A stretch of 64,000 bases of DNA from Candidatus Rhodoferax randersensis. GTDB taxonomy: Bacteria > Pseudomonadota > Gammaproteobacteria > Burkholderiales > Burkholderiaceae_C. Positions within the stretch are counted from its first letter, which is position 1; each line of letters starts with the position of its first letter. The position numbers and the translations under genes are program-made. Shown piece after piece: positions 25,921-36,015 of this stretch. The notes beneath the pieces were generated by a model. That model worked only from the letters and a program-made list of their open reading frames with translations. It was not told where the DNA came from and searched no databases. The stretch spans positions 124,001-188,000 of the forward strand of contig JADKEH010000014.1 in NCBI GenBank assembly GCA_016718155.1. Direction: 5' to 3'.

Positions 25921-27177
25921 TTATTCATAACGCAGCGCCTCCGCCGGGTTGACGCGGCTGGCGCGCCAGCTCGGGTACAGGGTGGCCAGGAAGGCCAGCA
26001 CCAGCGAGATCACGGCAATCGGCAATATGTCGGCCTGCTGCGGCTCGCTGGGCATGCGGCTGATCAGGTAGATGTCGCGCGGCAAAAAGCTCGCGCCAAG
26101 CAGACGCTCCAGCGCCGGCACGATCACGTCGATGTTGAAGGCCACACCCAGGCCCAGCAACAGGCCGACCAGCGTGCCGATCACACCCACCATGGCGCCC
26201 TGCACCACGAAGATGCCCATGATGCTGCCCGGGCTGGCGCCGAGCGTGCGCAGGATCGCAATGTCGGACTGCTTGTCGGTCACCGTCATCACCAGCGTGC
26301 TGACCAGGTTGAAGGCCGCCACCGCCACGATCAGCGTGAGGATGATGAACATCATGCGTTTTTCCAGTTGCACGGCGGCAAACCAGGTGCGGTTCTGGCG
26401 CGTCCAGTCGCGCACCAGCAGGTCGCCCGACAGGGTGGTGACCAATTCGGAGGCCACGGCGCGGGCGCGGTGCAGGTCCTTGAGCTTCACGCGCACGCCC
26501 GTCGGGCCTTCCAGCCGGAACAGGCGCGCTGCATCGTCCATGTGCAACAGCACCAGGGTCGAGTCATATTCATAGTGGCCGGAATCAAAGGTACCCACCA
26601 CCGTCATCTGCTTGAGCCGGGGCACCACACCGGCGGGGGTAACCTGTCCACTGGGCGCCATCAGCGTGACCTTGTCGCCATCGCGCACGCCCAGGGCACG
26701 CGCCAGTTCCACCCCCAGCACCACGCCAAACTCGCCGCCCACCAGGCGCGACAGGCTGCTCTGCTTGGAAGAATCCGCTAGTTCACTCACCTGCGGCTCG
26801 GCCGACGGGTCGATACCGCGCACCAAGGCGCCTTTCATGTCTTCGCCCCGGGCCAGCAAGGCCTGGGAAGCGATGAAGGGCGCTGCGCCCACCACCTCGG
26901 GGTTGGCACGCACTTCGGCCAGGGTGCGCGCCAGATCCGGCAAGGCCGCCCCGCTCGGCGCAAAGACTTCAATATGCGAGACGACGCTGAGCATGCGGTC
27001 GCGCACCTCCTTCTGAAAGCCGTTCATCACGCTGAGCACGATGATGAGCGCGGCCACCCCCAGGGAGATGCCCAGCATGGACACCCCCGAGATGAAAGAG
27101 ATGAAGCCGTTGCGCCGTGTCGCGCGGCCGGCGCGCGTATAGCGCCAGCCAAGAATGAGCTCGAAGGGAAGTTGCAT
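25921..27177 (-). CDS. lolC: Lipoprotein-releasing ABC transporter permease LolC/E
   Basis: 418 residues from ATG at 27177 (MQLPFELILGWRYTRAGRAT), the usual family start; an ATG three codons earlier is possible. Four membrane spans: one after RRNGFISFISGVSMLGISLG, then a periplasmic domain of about 220 residues, then three more spans from FIILTLIVAVAAFNLVSTL to the end. The family tail ASRVNPAEALRYE is present. Forms the inner-membrane channel of the LolCDE complex. Only one permease gene is seen, as in many betaproteobacteria where a LolC/E-type (LolF) homodimer may serve. Confidence 0.93.
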   Translation of the reverse strand: MQLPFELILGWRYTRAGRATRRNGFISFISGVSMLGISLGVAALIIVLSVMNGFQKEVRDRMLSVVSHIEVFAPSGAALPDLARTLAEVRANPEVVGAAPFIASQALLARGEDMKGALVRGIDPSAEPQVSELADSSKQSSLSRLVGGEFGVVLGVELARALGVRDGDKVTLMAPSGQVTPAGVVPRLKQMTVVGTFDSGHYEYDSTLVLLHMDDAARLFRLEGPTGVRVKLKDLHRARAVASELVTTLSGDLLVRDWTRQNRTWFAAVQLEKRMMFIILTLIVAVAAFNLVSTLVMTVTDKQSDIAILRTLGASPGSIMGIFVVQGAMVGVIGTLVGLLLGLGVAFNIDVIVPALERLLGASFLPRDIYLISRMPSEPQQADILPIAVISLVLAFLATLYPSWRASRVNPAEALRYE

Positions 27178-27352
27178 GAGGTCCAATGGGCGAAAGCAAG
27201 GCGCATTGTGTCATTTCACAACCCATTGGGTTAAAAGGCATTTTGCCTGGGGTGTCGTTGACGCCGGAACGATTCCGACACAAGGCATTTCTTCTCATGG
27301 TCTGTCAAGGCAACAGAGACCCCCGTCTCTAAGCAATTGATTCTTTTCGGGT

Positions 27353-27372
27353 TTTGACCGGACAGTAGTGAT
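27353..27372 (+). repeat. 20-bp direct repeat, left copy
   Basis: TTTGACCGGACAGTAGTGAT, lying 45-64 bp before the start of the secreted-protein gene at 27417. A second copy with one mismatch occurs at 28189-28208, so the pair brackets that gene. Confidence 0.5.
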
Positions 27373-27416
27373 CCGCTGCAGGGGTAAACTGCGTCACATT
27401 TCACGAATGGATTCTT

Positions 27417-28049
27417 ATGTTGCGTTTGCTGTCTATGGTGGCTTTGGCATGCTGGGTGGGTGTTGTCGGAGCCGCGCCACGAATCACCTCCTATCAGGCT
27501 TCGTGCCAAGGGTGTGGTGAGAAGCGCGTTGAAATGGGGAGCCACAGTTTTTGTGCACTTTCATCGGTACACAGCGGTGGTTTCGATAGCTCCTGCTCCG
27601 TTGGCGGCTCTCCCAAGTCCTGGCATCTGGTGGCGGTTGACCGAGACGGGGGCGAAACACAATTTTGTGCCGCCGTTTGTATGGATCTTGGCGACTCAAG
27701 TGGCAGTTCTGATACGGTGATTGCACCACCGCCACCGCAGGTTTCACGTCCCGTGCCCCCGCCTGAGGAGCCCAAGACGGTCGCAGCACCTGAATCACTT
27801 GGACCATACAAGACCGATTTCGGCACACTCACCATGCGGCGAAGCGGCGACCGCGTGTCGGGCACGTATACGCACAAAGAGGGCCGCTTGGAGGGAACGT
27901 TGAGCGGCAACACCCTGACCGGACGCTGGACTCAGTCCAACGGCAAAGGTCGTTTGATTTTCCGCTTCAATGCCGATTTCTCGGGTTTTACCGGCGTGTG
28001 GAGCTATGGCGATGCCGCGCCCGACCGCCAGTGGAATGGCCGCCGGTAA
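27417..28049 (+). CDS. Secreted protein of unknown function
   Basis: 210 residues. Signal peptide of about 19 residues (MLRLLSMVALACWVGVVGA). The mature N-terminal third has seven Cys (SYQASCQGCGEKR, HSFCALSS, SSCSVGG, QFCAAVCMD), likely disulfide-bonded in the periplasm. A Pro-rich linker with PPPPQ and PPPEEP leads to a C-terminal domain of about 80 residues whose pattern (GTLTMRRSGDRVSGTYTHKE, then GTLSGNTLTGRW, then GVWSYGD) is that of small antiparallel beta-barrels found in many exported proteins. No function can be assigned. It is bracketed by the 20-bp direct repeats at 27353 and 28189 and may form a transferable or duplicated unit. Confidence 0.65.
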   Translation: MLRLLSMVALACWVGVVGAAPRITSYQASCQGCGEKRVEMGSHSFCALSSVHSGGFDSSCSVGGSPKSWHLVAVDRDGGETQFCAAVCMDLGDSSGSSDTVIAPPPPQVSRPVPPPEEPKTVAAPESLGPYKTDFGTLTMRRSGDRVSGTYTHKEGRLEGTLSGNTLTGRWTQSNGKGRLIFRFNADFSGFTGVWSYGDAAPDRQWNGRR

Positions 28050-28188
28050 GTGTTCAGGCACCGAAGTTGGGCTGCGTGCACGCTGTGACCCTTGTCAACG
28101 CTCCACGTCGTGGCCGTGGGCCGTCAATGCGACTTCGGCACTTGCGCCCAGGAATTGCTCGATTTGTTCGATTCTCGTTCGACAGGGC

Positions 28189-28208
28189 TTTGACCGGACA
28201 GTAGGGAT
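28189..28208 (+). repeat. 20-bp direct repeat, right copy
   Basis: TTTGACCGGACAGTAGGGAT, one mismatch from the copy at 27353-27372; preceded in both places by a GATTCT-TTCG-like segment. It lies 28-47 bp before the start of the rpfE-like gene. Confidence 0.5.
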
Positions 28209-28235
28209 TAGTTTGGGAAGCTGGACAATTGGCCC

Positions 28236-29207
28236 ATGCACCTGCTGATTCCCTACGCCTATTGTCACCAGGAAGCGTGTCGCCAGGCCTTTCACCGCCT
28301 GACCCTGCCCAAGCTGCGCCAGTTGCTGACGCGCCTGCAAGCTGATCCCGCAGCGGACACCGATGGAGGCGACGAGTGGACCTTGTCCCCGCCACACGAG
28401 CGAGTCCAGGCACGAGCCCTGGGCCTGCCCAGCGGCGACGGCCTGATTCCCTGGGCCGCCTGGCAGACCCTGCAAACGCCACCGCAGCAGTTGGCACCAC
28501 TGGCGTCGCACGACGCTTGGGGCTTTCTGTCCCCGTGCCACTGGCAGGCTGGCATGGACCGCCTGACCATGCAGGGACCCGATCTGCCCGAACTGAATGA
28601 AGCCGAGTCACGCGCACTGATGGGCACGCTGGCTGAATTCATGCAGCAAGACGGCATCGCCCTGCACTTCGACCGACCTGACCGCTGGCGAGTCCACGGC
28701 GAACTGCTGCGCGAGCTACCCAGCGCCTCACTGGACCGGGTACTGGGCCAGGACCTGGCCCCGTGGACCGCACCAGACAGCGGCTCGGCGGCATGGCGGC
28801 GGCTGCAAAGTGAGCTGCAGATGCTGCTCTACGCCCACCCGGCGAATGACGAGCGTGCGGCACGCGGCGCACCGATCATCAACTCGGTCTGGCTGCATGG
28901 CACCGGCAGCCTGCCAGCGCAATCCAGCCAAGCCATCAAGGCCGATTCGACTTTGATCGTCGCGGAACAGTTGCGCGCCAAAGCCTTGGCGCAAGACTGG
29001 CCCGCCTGGGGCTGCGCTTGGCAAGAACTCGATGCCACGGTGTGTGCCGACCTGCTGGCCCAGGCCCTGCGCGGGGACACGGTCCGGCTGACCCTGTGCG
29101 GCCAGCGCCAGGCCCGCAGTTGGGTGGCACAAAACCCTACCCTGACCCGCCGCTTCAAAGCGCTGTTCGGCGCCGCCCCCGACCTCACACCGCTGGACAA
29201 ACTATGA
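28236..29207 (+). CDS. RpfE-like conserved protein upstream of recJ
   Basis: 323 residues from ATG at 28236. The start MHLLIPYAYCHQEACRQA, the LASHDAWGFLSPCHWQAGMD segment (near residue 88) and the late INSVWLHGTGSLP (near 215) match a family described as RpfE-type regulatory protein, sometimes mis-annotated as phosphoglycerate mutase. In Xanthomonas rpfE lies next to recJ, and here the stop overlaps the recJ start as ATGA, so position supports the call. Biochemical function is unknown. No signal peptide or membrane span; cytosolic. Confidence 0.75.
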   Translation: MHLLIPYAYCHQEACRQAFHRLTLPKLRQLLTRLQADPAADTDGGDEWTLSPPHERVQARALGLPSGDGLIPWAAWQTLQTPPQQLAPLASHDAWGFLSPCHWQAGMDRLTMQGPDLPELNEAESRALMGTLAEFMQQDGIALHFDRPDRWRVHGELLRELPSASLDRVLGQDLAPWTAPDSGSAAWRRLQSELQMLLYAHPANDERAARGAPIINSVWLHGTGSLPAQSSQAIKADSTLIVAEQLRAKALAQDWPAWGCAWQELDATVCADLLAQALRGDTVRLTLCGQRQARSWVAQNPTLTRRFKALFGAAPDLTPLDKL

Positions 29208-30929
29208 ACATCATCCCCCGCCAAGCCTCGCCGCGCGCCGCCTGGGCATTGGAACAAGGTGGCGTGCACCCGCTATTGGCGCAGTTGTTTGCGGCGCGTG
29301 GCGTGAGCAGCCAAGACGAGTTGGACGACAGCCTGGCCAAGCTGCTGCACCCGTCCTCCATGAAGGGCGCGGCCGAGGCGGCCGTGTTGCTGGCCGACGC
29401 CATGGCGGCGAGCAAGCGCCTGTGCGTCGTGGCCGACTACGACTGCGACGGCGCCACCGCCTGCGCCGTGGCCCTGCGCGGCCTGCGCCTGCTGGGCGCC
29501 ACACAGGTCAGCTACATCGTGCCGGACAGGGTGGTGGACGGCTATGGCCTGACTGCGCCGATTGCCCAGCGCGTCAAGGACAGCGGCGCCGACGTGCTGA
29601 TCACCGTCGACAACGGCATTGCCAGCATGGACGGTGTGGCGCGCGCCCGCGCACTGGGCCTACAGGTGCTGGTGACCGACCACCACCTGCCCGCCAGCGT
29701 GAATGGCGAAGTGGTGCTGCCGCAGGCCGACGTCATCGTCAACCCCAATCAACCGGACTGCACCTTCGCGAGCAAGTCGATCGCCGGTGTCGGGGTGATG
29801 TTCTACGTATTGCTGGCCTTGCGTGCTGAGCTGCGCGCGCGCGGGCACTTCGACCAGTTCCAGCCAACCCAAGCTCGATGCCCTGCTGCCGCTGGTGGCG
29901 CTGGGCACGGTAGCCGATGTGGTGAAACTTGACGCGAATAACCGCCGCCTCGTCGCACAAGGGCTAAAACGCATCCGGAGCGGCGTCCTACCTATTGGTG
30001 TTGCTAGACTTTTTGTAGCAGCCGGGCGCAACGCCAGTATTGCCACCACCTTTGACTTCGGCTTTGCGCTGGGGCCACGCATCAACGCCGCCGGGCGCCT
30101 GGCCGACATGACGCTAGGCATTGAGTGCCTGCTGACCGAAGACGCGGCGCGCGCCGACGAGTTGGCCCGGACGCTGGACGCCATCAACCGCGAACGCCGG
30201 GTGATCGAAAGCGACATGCGCGAGCAGGCGCTGGACATCGCCGAGTCGCTGTTCGAAGCAGGGCAGGATGCGCCGCCCGCCATCTGCGTGTTCGACCCCG
30301 ACTTTCATGAAGGCGTGGTGGGCATCGTGGCCTCGCGCATCAAGGACAAACTGCACCGTCCCAGCTTCGTGTTTGCCGCAAGCAAAGCGCCCGGCAAGGA
30401 GCACGAGCTCAAGGGTTCGGGCCGCTCGATCCCGGGCTTTCACCTGCGTGATGCGCTGGACCTGGTGGCCAAGCGTCATCCTGGTGTGCTGTTGCGTTTT
30501 GGCGGGCACGCCATGGCGGCCGGCTGCACCATTGCCGAAGAACACTTCGACACCTTCGAGGCAGGCCTGAGCCAGGTGGCCAAGGAATGGCTGGATGCCG
30601 CCACGCTGACGCGCCGCCTGGAAACCGATGGCCCGCTCAAGCCCGAGTACCGCCGCGTCGAGCTGGTCGACGCGCTGCACAAGGAGGTCTGGGGCCAGGG
30701 CTTTCCGGCGCCCACCTTCAGCGAAGAAGTGGACGTAATCTCCCAGCGCCTGGTCGGCGAGAAGCACCTGTCGCTCAAGCTCAAACACCAGGGCCAGCCG
30801 GTCGACGCGATCTGGTTTGGCCACACCGAGCCCCTGTCGGCCAAGGTGGTGCTGGCGTTTCGGCTGGATGCTGACGAATGGCAGGGCCAGCGGCGCGTAC
30901 GGTTTTTGATCGAGGCGGCGCAAGGCTGA
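29204..30929 (+). pseudogene. recJ: Single-stranded-DNA-specific exonuclease RecJ, one frame break
   Basis: ATG at 29204 overlaps the preceding stop. RecJ digests single-stranded DNA 5'-3' in recombination and mismatch repair. DHH-phosphoesterase motifs: VVADYDCDGATA (motif I), ITVDNGIAS (motif II), VTDHHLP (motif III), and after the break LGTVADVVKLD with FGFALGPRINAAGR (motif IV region); FRFGGHAMAAGCT-type DHHA1 motif appears as LLRFGGHAMAAGCT. The frame moves from 2 to 0 around 29862-29876 in an AACCCAAG context, with protein sense continuous across it, so a one-base sequencing error is the likely cause and the gene is probably functional. Combined length about 575 residues is normal. Confidence 0.88.
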
Positions 30930-30999
30930 GAACGCCCCGAATTCCGGTTGATAATGAACCCGTCGTCCTTCAACCTGCACCCATCCGCCCCCATCCACG

Positions 31000-33105
31000 A
31001 TGCCGCTGCTCTGGCCCGCTTCCGTCTGGATTGCCCTCGCTTATGGCACCCTGGCAAGTGCGCTGATTTATTGGGCAACTGGCGCTTGTGTCTGGCGCAT
31101 CGGTCGCGCCAACCCATCCCTGCACCGTGTACTGATCGTCACGCTGGCACCGCCCCTGTCGGTGGCGGTATGGCTGGCGATCTGGCTCACTTGCCAAATC
31201 CTGCTGCCTCCAAAGCAGACCGTAGTGTCGGCCGCCGAGCTGTCGCTGGCGCTGCTGTTGATCGGCGCGGTCATCACCCGCTCGATGTTGGGGCTGGCGC
31301 GCAATGGTTTGCGCAGCGTGGCGTCCGAAGCCATCGCCAGCGGGGCCTTGCTGGTGGTCGGCTTTGCCATTTGGTTGATGGCGGGTGGCCTCGATTCGCT
31401 GGCGCAAGGTCAACCGCCTGAGCCCGCGCTGGTTCTGGTCGGCGTGGTGGTGCTGGTTGGCGCCGGCCTGTTGGCTATACCCAACTTGCGCCGCATCCTG
31501 GCCGCGACCGATCAGGCCAATCGGCGCGTGGCGGTTGCACCCAGCGTGCTGGTCAGTTTGCTGATCGGTGCCGGAGCGGTAGCCATCATCACCGCCACCC
31601 AACCCAGGCAGAATGACTTGTCCACGGTGCAGGCAGCACTGCTCGCTGACTGGCCAAGCGTGGTGGCGATGCTGGCGCTGTTTGTGGGCATCTTCAGCAC
31701 CCACCGCCTGATCGGAACGCTGGAGCAGCGCGCGCGAGATCTCAACCTGTCGCTGCAGCTTGCCTCGGCCGCCGCCGAGCGGGCCCGCTCGGAGGACCCG
31801 GTCACCGGCCTGCCCAACAGTCGCGGCTTGCGCCAGATCGTCGAACGTCAGATCAGCATCAGCCGGGCTAGCCAGGACTTGTTTTCGGTCCTCCACCTAG
31901 GGATAGGACAGATCAAGACAATCCGGGGCTCGCTGGGTCAAAGCTTGACCGACGCCTTGATCCGCGCCCTACGCGACCGCCTGTTGCAGACCCTGCCGCC
32001 CGGCGACATGCTGGCGCGTACCGGCGATGACCATTTCGCCATCGTCTCGCCAGAGGCCAACTCGGCCGACGGCGCAGTCAAACTGGCCAGCGCCGCGCTG
32101 GAGTGCCTGGCGGGCAGTGTCGCCATCGGCGGCCACGACATCACCGTCCACTGCAACATCGGCATCGCCCTGTTTCCCAACGACTCGCGCGAAGCCGAGG
32201 CGCTGCAAACCCATGCAGCGCTGGCCTGGTCTGCCTCGCGCCAGACCGGTCCCGGTGGCTACAAGTTCTTCTCGAACCAGCTCAGCGAGGATATCCGCGG
32301 CAACTTCGACCGCCTGGCGGCGCTGCGCCGCGCCATCAGCCAGCTTGAGTTCTCCGTGATGTACCAACCCCAGTTCGAGCTCGCCACGGGTACGCTGGTC
32401 GGTTGCGAGGCCCTGCTGCGCTGGCCGCAGCGCGACGGCAGCATGGTGGCGCCGTCTGAATTCATTCCCATGGCCGAGCGCAGCGGCCTGATCATCCCAC
32501 TGGGCCACTTCGTGCTGGCGGAGAGTTGCCGTGCCTGGGTGCGGTGGCAGTCGCTGGACCAACGGGCTCTGAAGCTCAGCGTCAACGTGTCCGCCGTCCA
32601 GCTTTCACAAAGCGACTTTGTCGAAAACCTGGAGCGCGTGCTGGGCGACACCGCCATGGACCCGCGCTGCCTGTGCCTGGAGGTGACCGAGTCGGTAGCC
32701 ATGAAGGACCCCGAGGCGGTGATCGACCGCTTTCGCGCCATTCGCGCCCTGGGGGTCGAACTGGCGATCGACGACTTCGGCACCGGCCACTCGTCGCTGG
32801 CCTATCTCAAGCAACTGGAATGCCACTACATCAAGATTGACCGCTGCTTTGTATCCGGCGCCACCGACGACGCGGGCTGCCAACAGATCATCGCCTCGGT
32901 GGTGGAAATGGCGGCCAGTTACCAGATGCAGACCATCGCCGAAGGCGTCGAAACCCCGGAGCAACTGCAGCACCTGCGCCGCGTCGGCTGTGACCTGGCT
33001 CAGGGCTACCTGCTGGGCCACCCGGTGCCGGAGCGGCGCTTCATCGCCGAGTGCCTGATGCCAACCGCGGAGACCCGCGCGGACTCGCTGTCAGCCTTGC
33101 TCTGA
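31000..33105 (+). CDS. Membrane c-di-GMP phosphodiesterase with degenerate GGDEF and intact EAL
   Basis: 701 residues. Residues 1-245 hold about seven membrane helices, a likely sensory module. The GGDEF domain (about 265-430) reads ARTGDDHFAIV where GGDEF should be, so cyclase activity is not expected; it may bind GTP or act as regulator. The EAL domain (about 445-690) keeps catalytic residues: EALLRW (E-A-L), SVNVSAVQ, CLEVTES, IDDFGTGHSS, IKIDRCFV and AEGVET. The predicted activity is hydrolysis of cyclic di-GMP at the inner membrane. Frame intact. It stands alone downstream of recJ. Confidence 0.9.
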   Translation: MPLLWPASVWIALAYGTLASALIYWATGACVWRIGRANPSLHRVLIVTLAPPLSVAVWLAIWLTCQILLPPKQTVVSAAELSLALLLIGAVITRSMLGLARNGLRSVASEAIASGALLVVGFAIWLMAGGLDSLAQGQPPEPALVLVGVVVLVGAGLLAIPNLRRILAATDQANRRVAVAPSVLVSLLIGAGAVAIITATQPRQNDLSTVQAALLADWPSVVAMLALFVGIFSTHRLIGTLEQRARDLNLSLQLASAAAERARSEDPVTGLPNSRGLRQIVERQISISRASQDLFSVLHLGIGQIKTIRGSLGQSLTDALIRALRDRLLQTLPPGDMLARTGDDHFAIVSPEANSADGAVKLASAALECLAGSVAIGGHDITVHCNIGIALFPNDSREAEALQTHAALAWSASRQTGPGGYKFFSNQLSEDIRGNFDRLAALRRAISQLEFSVMYQPQFELATGTLVGCEALLRWPQRDGSMVAPSEFIPMAERSGLIIPLGHFVLAESCRAWVRWQSLDQRALKLSVNVSAVQLSQSDFVENLERVLGDTAMDPRCLCLEVTESVAMKDPEAVIDRFRAIRALGVELAIDDFGTGHSSLAYLKQLECHYIKIDRCFVSGATDDAGCQQIIASVVEMAASYQMQTIAEGVETPEQLQHLRRVGCDLAQGYLLGHPVPERRFIAECLMPTAETRADSLSALL

Positions 33106-33257
33106 ACCGCCGCAAGCTTGCGCAAACGGTGTTACTGCAGCAAATATGTACGCCCGAAATATCGCCCCGTTGACAAAGCACGGGTTAGTCCCGAGCAGCC
33201 GGGTCAGCGCGAGCTTCGAAAATCACTCTCGTCAAATAACAACGTTGGAAAACCATC

Positions 33258-34418
33258 ATGCACGCACCTCGTCGCCGCTTGGCCTTGCCCCGTTGGGCAG
33301 CCCCCTTTGTTGTCGCCAGCGCCTTGCTGCAAGCATGGCCCGCCCAGGCCGAACCTGGCGTGTCGAGTGACAGCATCACACTGGGCCAAAGCACCACGCT
33401 GAGCGGCCCTCTGGGTGACCTGGGGCAGGAAGTTCTGAAAGGCGCCAAGGTCTACTTCGATGCCCTGAACGCCAAGGGCGGCGTCAACGGCCGCCGCATC
33501 AATCTGGTGACCAAGGACGACGCCTACGACGCCAAGAAGACACTTGAGAACGTCAACGCCTTCATCGCCGCCGACGCCACGTTTGCCCTGTTTGGAACCT
33601 TCGGCACGCCCAACAATGAGGCGCTGATTCCGGTCGCTCAAAAGGCCGGCCTGCCGGTTTTGACGCCCTACACCGGTGCGCCGTCGATTCGCAGCAAGGA
33701 CAGCAAGGGCGTGTTCAATCTGCGCGCCAGTTACGCGGACGAAATGGAAGAACTGGTCAAACACCTGACCACGCTGGGCATCAAGAAGATCGGTATCGCC
33801 TACCAGAACAACGCCTTCGGCAAGGAAGTGCTGGCCGCCGCCACCGACGCCATGACCAGGCGCAAGCTCAAGCCCGTGCTGGCGGTATCGGTCGAGAACA
33901 ACGCCAGCGATGCCGCCACGGCCTCCGAAAAACTGCTGGCAACCGACCCCGAGGCCTTGTTGCTGGGCATCGCCGGCAAACCGACCATTGAGTTCATCAA
34001 AGCCACCAACCAACGCCGCAAGGGCACGCAGATGTATGCCCTGTCGGTGCTGGCCACGCCCTCCAACCTGCGCGCCCTGGGGTCTGACGGCACCGGTGTG
34101 GCGATCAGCCAGGTGGTGCCATTCCCGATCAATTCAACGCTGCCGATCGTGCGTGAGTACCAGCAGGCCATGACCGCTGCGGGCCACACCGACTTTTCGC
34201 ACCTCAGCCTGGAGGGCTACATCGACGCCAAGGTCGCCACCGAAGGCCTGCGCCGCGCCGGCCGCACGCCCACCCGTGCCAGCCTGGTCAGCGCCATGGA
34301 CGCCATGCGCAATTACAACCTGGGCGGCATGGAGGTCTCGTTCGGCCATGGCGCGGCCAGCGGCTCCAAGTTCGTCGAGCTCACCCTGATCAACGCGCAG
34401 GGCAAGCTGATCAAGTAG
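33258..34418 (+). CDS. ABC transporter periplasmic binding protein, LivK/branched-chain amino acid type
   Basis: 386 residues. Signal peptide about residues 1-31 ending AQA. The mature protein starts with DSITLGQSTTLSGPLGDLGQ, the family-I binding-protein hallmark, then GGVNGRRINLVTKDDAYDAK, and has two alternating Rossmann-like lobes (KIGIAYQNNAFGKEVLAAA, TEGLRRAGRTPTRASLVSAM). Family members bind branched-chain amino acids, amides, urea or aromatic acids. No transporter membrane or ATPase genes lie next to it, so the ligand and permease partner are unknown; orphan copies are common in Burkholderiales. Confidence 0.87.
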   Translation: MHAPRRRLALPRWAAPFVVASALLQAWPAQAEPGVSSDSITLGQSTTLSGPLGDLGQEVLKGAKVYFDALNAKGGVNGRRINLVTKDDAYDAKKTLENVNAFIAADATFALFGTFGTPNNEALIPVAQKAGLPVLTPYTGAPSIRSKDSKGVFNLRASYADEMEELVKHLTTLGIKKIGIAYQNNAFGKEVLAAATDAMTRRKLKPVLAVSVENNASDAATASEKLLATDPEALLLGIAGKPTIEFIKATNQRRKGTQMYALSVLATPSNLRALGSDGTGVAISQVVPFPINSTLPIVREYQQAMTAAGHTDFSHLSLEGYIDAKVATEGLRRAGRTPTRASLVSAMDAMRNYNLGGMEVSFGHGAASGSKFVELTLINAQGKLIK

Positions 34419-34445
34419 CCGCGCGGCCCTGGCCCATCAATGCTC

Positions 34446-34559
34446 CGTCATTGCGAGCCCCGAATCCGGGCGATGCCGCACACCGACCTGGGCGCGGCGA
34501 GCGCGGCAGTCCATGGGTTCAGGGGGTCGTGGATTGCCGCGCTTCGCTCGCAATGACGG
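34446..34559. repeat. Dispersed palindromic repeat, copy 3
   Basis: Starts CGTCATTGCGAGCC and ends GATTGCCGCGCTTCGCTCGCAATGACGG. Central part contains GGCAGTCCATGG facing GTGGATTGCC, giving a long imperfect stem. It fills the gap between the binding-protein gene and the convergent phosphodiesterase gene, where it could serve as a terminator-like structure. Confidence 0.75.
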
Positions 34560-34645
34560 AGATCCGACAATCGGTTGAGGACAGAGCTGGCCGTTACGCG
34601 GCTGCGGTCTGTCCCGCAAGGTCTCAGTCGGGAGTTCGATGAGTC

Positions 34646-35859
34646 TCAATCTCGGCCCAGCTCCTTGACGTAAACCGTGCGCGCGGCGACTGCCGTATCG
34701 GTGAAGTCCGAGAACAGGCCATCGATGCCCAGACGGTAGAACTGCAGGTACTCGTTCTTGGGGTCACCCTTGTAGTCAAAGGCCAGCCGCTTGGGCTCGT
34801 TGCGAAAGGTCCAGGTATGAATCATCAAACCGGCTTTGTGGGCATCGGCAATCAGCGTGGTGGCAGGCTGTGAAGTGGTGTCCATGTAGTTAACCGCGCC
34901 GTCGCCGTTCACATCGAGCATCTTGCCGGCGGCGTCAAACGAGCCCTTGACTGGCACGATGTAAGGCTTCCAGGGTCCCACGCCATCGGCGTATTTGGCG
35001 ATTTCGGCCAGTCCGGTCGGTGTCAGCATCGAATCGAAATTGGCGGTCTTGCCGGCCTTGGTCCAGTCATAGGGACGGTCAAACGGCGCGGCAAAAGTGA
35101 TCTTGCCGGTCTTGAAGTCATAGTCATCACCATCGACCAACTGCACCAGGCGCGCCTGCGTCTTGCCACGCAGGTACTGCAGGTTGGACACCTCAAACGA
35201 CTGGATGATCACCGGTGAGTCCTTCTTGGTGTAGCCATACTCGTTCAGGATGGCGACCAAGCGGTCTTCCAGCTTGAGGTTGGCATCCACGTGGTAGGTG
35301 GGGTGCTTGGTTTCCGGGTACACGCCAATGACGCGGCCCACTTTGGTGCCCTCGGTCTTGGCCAGGTCCAGCACTTCGCGGAAAGTCGGAATCAGGTACT
35401 TGCCGTTGAACGAGGCATCCCGGTCACTGAGCGGCTGCTTGGCGCGCAGCGTCTTGATCTCGGCCAGCGTGAAGTCGGTGGCAAACCAGCCAGTCTCGGC
35501 CACGCCGTCCACCATGCGGGTGGTCTTGCGGGCGGCGAACTCGGGCAGATCGGCCACGTTGGTGGTGCCCGTGATATTGGGCTCGTGACGGGCGATCAAT
35601 TCGCCATCCTTGGTGGCCACCAGATCGGGCTCGACGAAGTCGGCACCGTTCTGGATCGCCAGCTTGTAGCCTTCCAGCGTGTGGTCGGGCAGGTAGCCGG
35701 GCGAGCCGCGATGCCCAATCACCAGGGGTTGCTTGCCATCGAGGGTCAGGAACGGCGCGGCGTCACTGCCGCCGCAGGCCACCAGGGTGGCGGCGCTCAG
35801 CCCAAGCAGGCCCAGCGCCAGGGCGCGGGGGACGGAGGAAACAGGCAGGAAAGGTTCAT
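34646..35859 (-). pseudogene. Glycerophosphodiester phosphodiesterase lipoprotein, one N-terminal frame break
   Basis: GlpQ-type TIM-barrel enzyme that splits glycerophosphodiesters to glycerol-3-phosphate and an alcohol. Catalytic motifs: VIGHRGSPGYLPDHTLEGY (HRG...E), DFVEPDLVATKDGELIARHE (E-x-D and catalytic His), PTFREVLDL, GVYPETKHP, and FSDFTD at the end. A DVNGDGAVNYMD stretch near residue 295 looks like a dockerin/EF-type calcium loop. The uninterrupted frame starts only at an internal GTG (35782) inside a lipobox (LVAC). The preceding ATG at 35859 (MNLSCLF) restores a full lipoprotein signal if one base is corrected in the G/C-run near 35825-35832. About 404 residues in total. Confidence 0.85.
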
Positions 35860-36015
35860 TCGGGTTCTCGTGAGTTGGTCCTTCGCCACGGTAGCGCCGC
35901 TGTGTGAAACTTTGATGTCAGGCCAGGGCCTGCGCGGCGCCTCAATCGAGATGACGCGGGGCGGCCTGACGCGGGGCGGCCACGCGCTCAGGGCTGCAGC
36001 GCCTAAAATTGAGGT

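Noticed and set aside
27315..27330. Hairpin AGAGAC-CCCC-GTCTCT as terminator
   Set aside because: No gene ends into it on either strand and no T-run follows; it sits in a divergent upstream region.
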